Shown here piece by piece: positions 1 to 10,400 of a stretch of 64,000 nucleotides of DNA. The DNA lies in contig CM035162.1 of the NCBI GenBank assembly GCA_020205615.1, positions 36,260,464 through 36,324,463 of the forward strand, written 5' to 3'. Origin of the DNA: Panax quinquefolius (lineage: Eukaryota; Streptophyta; Magnoliopsida; Apiales; Araliaceae). The translations under genes and the position numbers were made by a program. How positions within the stretch are numbered: position 1 is the first letter of the stretch; every line of letters begins with the position of its first letter. Under the pieces are notes generated by a model. It was not told where the DNA came from, searched no databases, and saw nothing but the letters and a program-made list of their open reading frames with translations.

Positions 1-804
1 GTCGTATAACCATGATTGCTTGCTTAGGAGTCCGAAGCTCCATTCCTTCATGGGAAGTTTCTCTAGAAGCTTCGTCATCTCGACCACGCGTTCATCTGAT
101 ATGTCGCCGAAGTCTGTAGAGAGGCGCTTGGTAATAGTCCAGTCAAGGACCGAAGAGATTTCAGGTCCTGTGACAAAGAACCAATCCTTGTGCCATCCCT
201 TATTGCTTGAAGGAGTATCCATCAAGGGGCGCTTCTCGAATTTGGCATTGGGTTTCAGGGATTGTTTGCTCAGCATTTTGAAACCCCTTTTACGAGAATT
301 GTCGGCTATGAAAAGAGTAAAGAAAAAATTGATAGTGGGTGGAATCCCTATCTCATGGAAGAAGGCTATGAAGGCGAGGATATAGATATAAGAATTTGGG
401 ACCAATTGGGCTAATTCAATGCCCATGAACCCTAAAAGGGTCACAATGAAAGCATGGAGGGGAAAGCGAACCCCTTTCTCCAGGAGAATAAGATGTATAG
501 TAGTACCACCTTCGAGACGGTGGTACATACGGTCAGAGGGGGTGGGTACTTTCAAGCATTCTCGGATGATACGGAGATCATCTTCTGAGAGTCCGAAAAG
601 AGTATTGACGTGGGGGTATTGTTCTTCATTTTGGAACTCCAGAGAAGGGTTTGGAATGGGGGCAGGTAGAGGATTTTTGCTGGAGGAAGGGGTGGATTTG
701 GGGTTTGATTCTGGTATGACGTTGGTGGGGGTATAAGCAGTCGGAATGGAAGATAGTGGGGTTACCAAGATGGGAATAATGTTATTTGGGGTTTGAGAAG
801 CCAT
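1..804 (-). CDS. Antisense extra ORF of a Tat retrotransposon (putative gypsy-type transposase_28 domain), partial
   Basis: An open frame runs from an ATG at 804 to the window edge, 268 codons without a stop. It is antisense to its element. Residues 1-70 are Pro/Ser/Asn-rich low complexity. After that comes a globular domain with [37 protein letters not shown], a conserved [10 protein letters not shown] block and WSFGLLSKQSWLYD. This is the pattern of the plant 'putative gypsy type transposon' domain (PF04195). It matches 17188-18048 closely, apart from the missing stops. The frame leaves the window at WLYD, where the other copy has its first intron. Function is unknown; the family is known as the extra ORF of Tat elements. 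Confidence 0.8.
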   Translation of the reverse strand, partial: MASQTPNNIIPILVTPLSSIPTAYTPTNVIPESNPKSTPSSSKNPLPAPIPNPSLEFQNEEQYPHVNTLFGLSEDDLRIIRECLKVPTPSDRMYHRLEGGTTIHLILLEKGVRFPLHAFIVTLLGFMGIELAQLVPNSYIYILAFIAFFHEIGIPPTINFFFTLFIADNSRKRGFKMLSKQSLKPNAKFEKRPLMDTPSSNKGWHKDWFFVTGPEISSVLDWTITKRLSTDFGDISDERVVEMTKLLEKLPMKEWSFGLLSKQSWLYD

Positions 805-1118
805 TGTTGACAGTTTGCAGAGAGAGAAATCTGGAGGAAGAAGAAAGCAAAAGCACTCTGAATTTGAAATGAGCAGGTAAAACCGTCTAATCTGGGTGAG
901 TTGGGCTTTTATAGTGGTTATCCTTTCAGTTATTTCTGAAACATGAGGGCGACACATTTAATGTGGTTAATGATGGTGAATTTGAAGAGTTGGCGTCTGG
1001 TTTTGGGTTGTACGAGTGTTAGGCTTTGTTGGGCCATAATTGGACTTCTTTGATGATGGGGCCATTTTTATATACTCTTCCATCAAACATTCTGTTTGAT
1101 AAAAGACCAGGGGGAAAT

Positions 1119-1602
1119 GTTAAGCCATGTTTATTTGGACCTATTGGATCACACTTATTTGGGCCTTTGGAGTATTGGGCCATTATTTAAATGAGGTTGT
1201 ATGTGGGCTTGGGCTTGTGATACTTGTAATGGATAGGTGTTGGACTGTTGATCCAACACCTTAATTAATAAGGATTTGACATAATCCTAGTTAGTGGGAA
1301 AAATTGATGGGATCAGCATGTGAATTGCATGCAATTAGCTGAGGTCACGAAAGATGTTGTAGGCAAGGCAGTGAGATGAATATAAGAGTACATAGCACTT
1401 CATAGAATAAGGTAACATGCAAATTTTATACCAAACACTAGAGCACAAAACCTCCATTGTTAACATTGTGTCGGCATGTACTAATTCTCACACCGGAGCT
1501 ATCCCCCGACGACGTCAAGCTTTCGGTGCTGACTCATTTTCTGTGCAGGGTTGGATGCACTTTTCAGTGATTGAGGCGTGTGAAAAGATCTTGACATTAA
1601 CA
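1119..1602 (+). repeat. 3' LTR of the first Tat element
   Basis: Starts tgttaagcc directly after a polypurine tract and ends gacattaaca, giving the usual TGTTA...TAACA inverted ends; 484 bp. The last 30 bases resemble the end of the LTRs at 16076 and 26614 (agatcttgac.ttaaca). It contains repeated 'gggcc' and 'ttggac' runs also seen in those LTRs. Confidence 0.8.
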
Positions 1603-2634
1603 ATACCCAAATAGCAACTCATCGCAGCAGCATTGTTCGGGATCGACAAACGAATTTTTTTGGGCATTTTCTTAAAGTGATTTTTTGGACATCTTATAGT
1701 GTTTCTGTCTTTATGGGCATCTTATGAAAGTAGTGGTCGAAGAAAGAGAGTCGATTGCAGAGAAGGATGGGCATATTGGACACAAACTATTGAGTTTTGA
1801 TTATACATTGGTTCCACTGTAGAAATAACAATTTTGGCTGCGAAAATATCAGTTCCATGTGAATATTGTAAACTATGTAAAAAGTATTTTATCGTAAGTT
1901 TTATTGTTTCGTAATTTTTAACGAGTCGTCTCAATTTTGAATTTAAAAATATTTCAAATTGACTTTCAAAAGTCAATAATAATCATATAATTTAGAACAA
2001 AATAATTTCCAACAATTTCAAAATTTTAAGAATTTATAAATTAATTTCTTAATATCAAAATGGAACTCTTTTTATGAAATAAATGAAGTCGGGTTCATGT
2101 GTTCTCTAGGTTGAAAGTCTTGCCATTTAATTGATTAAAATGCTATAAAAAAAGGGTGTAGTTTTGAGTTTTGACATTAAGCATTTAAGTTGTTCATGTT
2201 CAAATTTAATTAACAAAACACAACTGATTTTAAATTTCTCACTCACCCTAATAAACAATAAGAACCGTCAAAAGTTTGGGATAAATCTCACCGTCTATTA
2301 TATCCTATTTAACTTCAAAGGATAAAAAATTACTCTCTCTCACTCTCAGATCCTTCTCCGCTTCCTCCTCCCGAGCTCGCTCTCTGCCTCCTCCCTTCTT
2401 TAATGCCGGCAATCTCTCTTCCCTTTCGTACGTAGTTCCGGAGGTAGTACAGCTAGTTTAAGATATAGAGCTCACTAAATTTCATTCAAATGGACACATG
2501 TATTCTTGTTGTTGCACAGCTATATTGATGAAAGAAAACTTAAGCCTGAGTGCACTCCAAACCACTAGAACTTTGGTTTCGGGGTCAAAATACAAATAGG
2601 CAAAATTATAAAACATTCGTGTCTAATTTTCATG
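1603..2634. other. Intergenic DNA with one MITE end
   Basis: No gene is supported. Around 1880-2000 the sequence (caaattgactttcaaaagtcaataat) is the right-hand part of a Stowaway-like MITE like those at 56505 and 58474, without a clear partner end. 2330-2460 is pyrimidine-rich (ctctctcact, cttcctcctcc) and could be a relic 5'UTR, but no ORF follows it. Confidence 0.5.
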
Positions 2635-2639
2635 TCCGT

Positions 2640-2929
2640 TATTGGGATGTGATTATTTGGATCTAGCCATGGTGCAGCCCAGTCTATTTAATGGTCCGGA
2701 TATAGTGATAGCTCATATGTATTTATTATGATAGTGGGAGAGTCCTTATTAAAATAGGATTGTGTTTCCTTATTTGGAGGGATAAAGAGTCATTCTCCTA
2801 GTTGGATGCGGGTGGAGGTGACTTCTATATATACGGCTACAAGCTAGGGTTGAAGAAAGAACAGAATATCATAGGGCACAAGAGATACGACACAAATACA
2901 CAATTTGTACTCCCAATATTATTGTAGTG

Positions 2930-2979
<50 letters not shown>

Positions 2980-3157
2980 GTTTTTTTCCAATTGGGTTTC
3001 CACGTAAATTCTTGTGTTCATATCTTATATCTCTTTATTTATGTTTATGTGAGTGTATATCGTGAGTTTGATTTCACAACAATACAATCAACCGTTAGCG
3101 CGATTTTGGCCTGCTGTTTTGGTGATTTCGTCAGGCGTACAAAATCAGACGTTAACA
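2640..3157 (+). repeat. 5' LTR of the LARD-like element
   Basis: Begins tattgggatgtg (the 3' LTR has tgttgggatatg, so the TG end has mutated here) and ends gacgttaaca. It contains a (TC)n run at 2934-2974 that is much shorter in the 3' LTR. Confidence 0.82.
2934..2974. repeat. (TC)n microsatellite
   Basis: About 20 uninterrupted TC units inside the 5' LTR; the 3' LTR has only a few units at the same point (around 6860), so it expanded after insertion. Confidence 0.95.
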
Positions 3158-3378
3158 TTGGCGCCGTCTGTGGGAACCAAGACACTTGTTCTAGTGTCGA
3201 TTTAAAATAACCAATTCACCGAAGGAGATAAGTGATTCTTTTTTATTAAATCAACATGAATATTGTTACTACTTTGCGTGTTATATATATATCACTCATA
3301 TTATGCATGTGGAAGTATTATTCATGTGATGTGAATAAAATTAGAGAGTTGTACAAGAACTCAGTCCCATTAGCTTTC

Positions 3379-3741
3379 ATAAAAGAGTCCTTCTCCTAGT
3401 TGGATGCGGGTGGAGGTGACTTCTATATATACGACTACAAGCTAGGGTTGAAGAAAGAATAGAATATCATATGACACAATTACATATGACACAAATAAAT
3501 AAATTGAACGCTCGGAGGATTTCTCATCTCTCTCCGTAGTTTTTTCTAAATTGGGTTTTCATTTAAATTCTTGTGTCCATATTTATCTCTCTTACAATGA
3601 TGTGTGTATGTTTATCTGTGTGTATTTCGTGAGTTTGATTTCACAACAATTCAATCAACTACCCCATCAACCGTTAGAGTTGTTTTGGCCTGTTGTTTTA
3701 GTAATTTCGTCAAGCATACAAAATCAGGCATTAACATTAGT
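3379..3741 (+). repeat. Partial second LTR plus PBS-like leader
   Basis: Repeats the last 360 bp of the LTR (from 'ctcctagttggatgcgggtg') and is followed by a degraded PBS (ttagtgtcgtctatgggaa) and a leader similar to the one after 3157. It is therefore a tandem duplicate of the LTR 3' half plus leader. Confidence 0.75.
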
Positions 3742-5710
3742 GTCGTCTATGGGAATCCAAATTTCTAAATTAAAATCACTCATCCACCAAGAATTAAGGA
3801 GATCCTTCGCATAAAAGATAAGTGACTTTTTTTATTAATTTATGAAATTAATATGCTTATTGCAACCACTTTGCCTATAATTTAAACTTCGTATAACACG
3901 TCCTTGTCTTGGTGGGTTTTTTATTTATCATATGATGTTATGCTTATAAAGGATGAAATCAACTGTTGCATTATGTGTTGCTTATGTGTTTAAATTCCTT
4001 TGTTCGACCCACTGCAGCATACTCATGTAATTACTATAATATAATACCCATATGATATGTCTATTCATTTTGAAAAGAAGAATAACATTACTGTTTAAGG
4101 AGTAATTATCTGAAGACCCATGTTGGATTCATCTCTTATACATGACTCATATTCAAGTAGTATTATCACAATTTGCTTATCTCAAGTTCCAATATGAGCA
4201 CTGCACTGTTGTTCACTTCACGTGGTTCATGGTAGCATGGCACATATATAAACTCAACAGTTGCATGATTTCCCCTGATTTCGGCCTTTATCCATAAGCT
4301 ACGACTTTTGCGATCTATTTATGAAATCTCATGTTCATATTTTATTGAACTGTTGGCAACTACTGCTAAATGTCAAATCAATCTTTCTTGCATTATCGAG
4401 TCCCAAGAAGTTGCAAAACGATCCTCCAAAGCAAAAAGGATTTGAACAGGAGATATATTAAGGGGGTCTTTGCTTTAAAGATTTTGAAGCAGATCGTGCA
4501 TATGAGAGATTGGAGTTTGAGTATGCAACTGTGGCAATTAAGAGTGGAAAATGGGGAAAGGAAACTAATTCCCCCAGTCAGCGACTTTTGGATTTTTCGG
4601 AGATGCAGTCTACTTTTGGCGATCTAGAGCAAGCAGGGTGTTCAGCAAAGCAACCCTTATCTTCTTATTATCAACATTGACTATGAACATGTATGGCTCT
4701 TAATTTTCACAAAAGGAGGGAAGCAATGAATTCGTTGTCCTTCATCGCTATCAGCATCTGCCGACTAAATAGGAACGAGCGAATTTAGGCTATGATTCCT
4801 TCATACCACTTCGTCAACTCCACTTCAGCAAGCATACCCGACCCGACTGACTCCAAATTAATCCCTAAGTGACGGCGGTTCTTTCCTTGGACAATTTTTC
4901 CTATGGTCCTCAGCAATTTTCTCCATGGATTCGATAGTTTATTGATAAATTACATGTTCATGCTTTGATGTCGATATCGGCATGCCATATATTCAATTGC
5001 TTCAGAGTTCCGCTACAATTCATTGGGAATTCAATACACTTCGACAATTTTGGGCTCGACAGAATTGAATCTAAGCTTCGGTCATCCAACTTATGAGCAA
5101 GGGGTACAGACTCGGTTCCTTTGATTGCATATTGAGCTTCAATAATTCAACCTCGGTAGACAAAGTCTTGTCGCCAATTCATTCTCTCTTTCTGGCTACA
5201 ACAACTTGTTATCATTGGTATTGACGAAAGGTTCGGCGTGGATTTAGTCACCTACAGATTTCGACACATTAAAAAAATTCTCTTCGACCGCCAAAACCAA
5301 ATTCTATCATTGGAGGGCAGTATTCGATTTCTCGGCAAACAAATCAGCATAACATGTTCGGTACTCCCATTGATGGTCTTTTATGATCTTCGGTTGGCGG
5401 GGGAGACAATATTTTTGGGAAAGTTATATAGTTGGTATTTGATTCAGGCTAAATTAGTTGGGGGACAAGATACACGCGTCTTGTATGAGCTCCGACTGTT
5501 CAAGATGTTTACTCATGACACTTTTGGCAACAACCACTTCGGGTAACAACAACCCACTTCGGTTAACAATAACCCGCTTCGGAATATATCACATTGACTT
5601 CATCGTGTCTTCGGCTGTTTACTTTCGGCGGATATAAAGTCTGATCGAAGCCTCCCACAAGGGTCGGGACAGATATTATGGCGGCATAAGGTCGGAGGGG
5701 GTATAAGGTC

Positions 5711-5997
5711 GGACAAACGTCCATCGAAAGTGGCTATCTTCCCCCCGAACGAACAAACGTCCATCAGAAGTGGTTTTTCCCCCGAACGAACAAGCGTCCA
5801 TCGGAAGTGGTTTTGTTCCCTCGAACGGACAAACATCCTTCGGAAGTGGCTTTGTTCCCGCTGAACGGATAAAAGTCCTTCAAAAGTGACTTTGTTCCCC
5901 CGATCGGACAAACGTTCTTCGAAAGTGGCTTTGTTCCCCCCGATTGGACAAACGTTCTTCGAGAAGTGGCTTTGTTCCCTCCGAACGGACAAAAGCT
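5711..5997. repeat. Tandem array, about 39-bp unit, about 7 copies
   Basis: Each unit carries ggacaaacgtcctt, cgaaagtgg and ctttgttcccccga with variations. Short ORFs on both strands across it only reflect the repeat. Confidence 0.85.
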
Positions 5998-6129
5998 TTC
6001 CAACGGGTTGGGAAGACAATTTTGGCATTATAAGGTTGAACAGTTCTTCGGAACGAATATTTTCATTATTTATTAGTCTTCGGTTGTGATAAGGTTGGCT
6101 CGAATATCGGTGTATTCGGTCGTAGTATA

Positions 6130-6400
6130 AGGATGGTTTTTTATATCTTCGGTAGTAATAAGGTTGGTTCGGTTGGTATAAGATTGATTCTTTATATCTT
6201 CGGTAGTGATAAGGTTGGTTCGGTTGGTATAAGGTTGGTTCGGTATATCTTTGGTAGTGATAAGGTTGGTTCGGTTGGTATAAGATTGGTTTTTTATATC
6301 TTCGATAGTGATAAGGTTGGTTCGGTTGGTATAAGGTTGGTTCTTTATATCTTCAGTAGTGATAAGGTTGGTTCGGTTGTGATAAGATTGGTTTTTTAGT
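6130..6400. repeat. Tandem array, 51-bp unit, 5 copies
   Basis: Units read tatcttcggtagtgataagg then ttggttcggttggtataagg. Because 51 is a multiple of three, one frame stays open and would encode a 17-residue repeat; nothing suggests it is translated. Confidence 0.88.
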
Positions 6401-6602
6401 AGTAATATTATAAGGGCAATTGTTTATCTATTTAGGAGTGAACAAGAGGAGTGAGGCGACAATATGGGGAGCCAACAATTTTAGTTCGGCACATGGAGTT
6501 CAGGTGTGATATTTTGTCTTCAACAAATATGGTCGTTTTGTTGGGATAAATTTGTATACTCTCTCATTTATAAGTTCTTTATAAATAAGAGACTGAGGGC
6601 AA

Positions 6603-7051
6603 TGTTGGGATATGATTATTTGGGTCTAGCCATGGTGCAACCTAGTCTATTTAATGGTCCGGATCTGGTGATAGCCCATATGTATTTATTATGATAGTGG
6701 GAGAGTCCTTATTAAAATAGGATTGTGTTTCCTTATTTGGAGGGATAAAGAGTCTTTCTCCCTACAAGCTAGGGTTGAAGAAAGAACAGAATATCATAGG
6801 GCACAAGAGATGCAATATAAATACACAACTTGTACTTCCCAATATTATTATAGTGAATTTCTCTCTCTTCGTGGTTTTTTCCCAATTAGATTTTCACGTA
6901 AATTCTTGTGTTCATATCTTATATCTCTTTATTTATGTTTATGTAAGTGCATTTCGTGAGTTTGATTTTACAACAATACAATCAACCGTTAGCGCAATTT
7001 TAGCCTGATGTTTTGATAATTTCGCCAGGCGTACAAAATTAGACGTTAACA
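6603..7051 (+). repeat. 3' LTR of the LARD-like element
   Basis: Begins tgttgggatatg, ends gacgttaaca, and is followed by the TSD tccgt. It lacks about 70 bp that the 5' LTR has (the TC run and part of a 'gttggatgcggg' stretch). Confidence 0.85.
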
Positions 7052-7056
7052 TCCGT

Positions 7057-7468
7057 ATAGAGGAGCTCTTCTCTTATATATACAAGAATGTTAATGGATC
7101 TGTATGCCTGTATGTAGGAGTGAGTATATTTAGGAATGAGTGTTGCAATACTAACCCATACAATGTGAAATATAGAGTTGAAGGGCACTACAGGTTGCCT
7201 TCAGATTTATATGCAAATTTCTTTCTTCTTTGTCTAGCTGGAGAATAAAACTTTGATCAAATTTTCACAGTTTATAAAAACACTTCAACGTTTAGATTAC
7301 ATTCCTCAATGAACCACAAGCTCATAATTAGCCACTCATGTTCGGAACAGTAAACTGGGATTACCTAACAAAAGCTAGAAATTAAAACCAAAAAGACATG
7401 TTTTCATAGATGTCTTGCCAATGAGAAGGGCCCCAACATAACCGATTCTCAATCCTTTTTGTCTCTGC
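7057..7468. other. Spacer and RFC2 3' flank
   Basis: AT-rich, no ORF or repeat recognised. It should contain the RFC2 3'UTR and polyadenylation signal on the minus strand. Confidence 0.5.
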
Positions 7469-10400
7469 TTACGTTGCTTTGGCCGTCTCCCGAACCAGTG
7501 CAAGCTTAGCCAGTAGACCACAAAGTTGAAGATATGAACCAACACCATCACAGATTCTCATATGGGCAAATCCAGTTTCCTGCAAAACAGTAGTCAAATG
7601 GTATAATTTATGGCAAAGACAAATTTGTGGAGTGCAAAATTGGTAAAACATAATTACCTTCATGAATTCCAATTTGAGATACTCTGCCATATCATAGTTC
7701 TTTATGATTCGGAAAAGGGTTGTGATTATGTCGGTGGGCGAATAGCCAAGATCATAGAGAGCCTTCAGACCAGAACAGGCATCATCAAATTTCCCCTCGA
7801 GGACATTGCGGACCATGTTCTTCACATGCAAGGGATGAGGCTGGTCGCAGACCTGAAAACCAACCACAGACAATATAAAAATTCCAAACAGAAATTGTGA
7901 AACCAAATTCTGGGGGATATCTCAAAATTGTAACCTTGAAAACATTTTCTTGATTCACAAACCGGAAACCGCTGCATGTGGCCTGCAAGTTATTTAATGC
8001 CTGTCTCATATCACCATCAGCCGTAAATATGATTGCTTCTAGGCCTTCTGGAACATAGGGGACCTGCATTTCGAGCATGCTTCAATCTTCCTTTACATAA
8101 TTTAACAAACAATCGAATAATAACATGGCAATAAAATTCAAGTTGTTAATAAAAATAAAGTAATAGCCATTTAACTGGGAGGTACAGGATAAATATCAGG
8201 CATGTGGAATCTGAAGACAGTCACTTCATGCAAATAAATCCAAGGATTCATTTTATGCCTACTTGTTCCTCCCAGCACCCTTCATTAAAAAGAATGAAGG
8301 ACCGATAACTGTATGTCCTTTTTATTTATTAGAAAAATCATATCCACAAGATAATTCAGATGAGACACAGAGATAAATTCATTTTTCAAAATTAAACTTT
8401 AAATACTATAATTTAATATTGAAAACATTATGTAAAAGTGTGTCAATGCAAACCTTAATATTTGACAAATAAAACAGTAAACAACTAAAGTATGACTTTT
8501 CCTCGTTTTAAGGTCAGATGGAGTATATTGTAAGAGCAATATTGCCTGTATTACAATATTAAGGAATTTTTAAAAAGAAGATCTGCACCTTTTCTGCTGC
8601 AACCACCACCATGAGACGCCCAAGGATCTCTTGATCAGATAATCTTGAAAACCGAACAAGTGCACATCTACTCTGAATAGGCTCAATGATTTTCGAGGAT
8701 GTGTTGCAAGCAAGAGCAAAACGGGTGGAGTTCGAATAAATCTCCATCGTCCTCCTCAAGGCTTGTTGGGCTCCAGATGTCATGCTAATTTCAGTAATTC
8801 GTATCCAATGTATTAATAGCATTTCAATTTCCCAGAATGAAACGAGGAAAACAAACTTTAAATGAGAAACAAAAACTAATATATAGAATGTGTTGATAAA
8901 CAAAAATACCATACATGTTTAGACGGAATAGAATATGCAAGTGTTAATGGAACATATATAAGTTTTAAATAATGCAGTTCTAAAATACTTACCAAAAACG
9001 AGTATCAACATCTTATCAAGAAAACAACCATCACTCACCTGTCAGCTTCATCCAAGATTATTATTTTGTGTCGCCCAGGAGGTAGCGTAACTTTCTTTTG
9101 GGCAAACATCTTAATCTTGTTTCTCACAACGTCAATTCCCCTGAACACAACACATGAGAAACCCAATCCAGAATGAATTAGACAGCGAAATACATCAAGA
9201 TTTTACATACCTGTCATCTGAAGCATTGAGCTCCAACACCCCTTCCTTACAGTTTGGTCCCAAGAGCTCATGTGCAAGCGCTAATATACTGGTAGTTTTA
9301 CCAGTTCCAGGAGGACCCTGAAAATCACAGTTAGAAATTTTCACTGATAGCTATGTACTTCATAATAAGGAGAGCTTTGGAAAAATAATCCCTACAATTT
9401 ATCTGCACAAATTGCAAGAGACCAGTTTTATCATTTCTTTAGTAATCCTCTATCACCTTTCCTTCATCTCTAAATAGCAGTATCAGGCTCTAAATTACTA
9501 GTTCAAGCTATGAACCTTTTTTTTTTCAATTACTACGCTTTCCTTTGTCTTGAAAATATTATTCCACTGCCCCAAAATAAAAAAATGATCAGGGCAAAGT
9601 AAAAATAAACTAGTTGCCATAAATATTGTCCTCACGAGATTAAAATGGACATACAATTTGATTAAAGTGACACCAAGGGGGATAATTCCACATCTTAGCA
9701 ACGTAAAGGCAGCTGTCAACAGTAGCAATACTAGGTAGCTCCCTTCCAACCCTCTTGCAGCCCAATTAGCACTACTAAGTGATGCATTTTTTTAATTTCT
9801 TCACCATGTTTGGCCAGCTAATAATATTTCAATAAACAAGAAGGTCAATCTAAACAAAAATAATAATCCAAAAAAAGATTCTAATAATCTTAACATCAAA
9901 TATCACATGAGCCAATAAATAGCCATCTCATTGCAGAGAAAAAAAATTGTTTCCCTATTTTTTATTTTAAAAATTTTATTATCCCTCTTACTTCTATCCC
10001 AACAATCAAAATATTTGAAACCTATGTTTAGATTGTCAACAATTTTGTAAATATTGTCAATTAATTGTATTGCCTTATATAGAAGATTTCGAGGTGTGTA
10101 CAAATCATAGGAATTGTATTGGCAGATTTCTAGGGAGTTAATTGGGAACTCTAGTCCTATAAATATACACTGCATTTGATCAGTCAAGATACAAGAAAAC
10201 ACAAACAAACTTGTTTATAGTCATCCTTGTTTACATGGTACCAGAGCCATACGTTTGATCTGTTCCAAATCAAATCCAAAACCCAAAATGAGTGAACACA
10301 TTAAATCCTCCAAAATAAGTGAACACATTGAATCCTCCGGCACCAAACCTGTTCCAGTTCTTGTTCAGTCTGAGGGTGTCTTTAATGCAGACATTCTTCT

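Larger units (their letters stand above)
1..1602 (+). mobile_element. 3' end of a Tat-type Ty3/gypsy retrotransposon
   Basis: The 3' portion of a plus-oriented LTR retrotransposon whose gag-pol lies left of the window. In order it has an antisense extra ORF (804 down to 1), a non-coding spacer, a polypurine tract (ccagggggaaa, about 1108-1118) and a 3' LTR (1119-1602). The LTR end and the antisense protein resemble the full-length Tat element at 16076-27267, so the two belong to related families. The base pairs after the LTR, atacc (1603-1607), are the expected right target-site duplication; the left copy is outside the window. Confidence 0.85.
2640..7051 (+). mobile_element. Non-autonomous LTR retrotransposon (LARD-like) with TSD TCCGT
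   Basis: Two similar LTRs (2640-3157 and 6603-7051) flank about 3.4 kb. The 5 bp tccgt occurs at 2635-2639 and again at 7052-7056. A primer binding site of the Tat/Athila kind (ttggcgccgtctgtggga) follows the 5' LTR at 3158, and a purine tract (gagactgagggcaa) precedes the 3' LTR. I find no gag, RT or integrase motif inside. Instead there is a partial second LTR-PBS unit (3379-3741) and two tandem arrays. It would need enzymes from another element. Confidence 0.85.

Noticed and set aside
5764..6028. Minus-strand ORFs with Phe/Gly/Asn repeats
   Set aside because: They translate the 39-bp tandem array in different frames.
7610..7900. 96-codon plus ORF over RFC2 exon 6
   Set aside because: Antisense shadow of the RFC2 coding exon.
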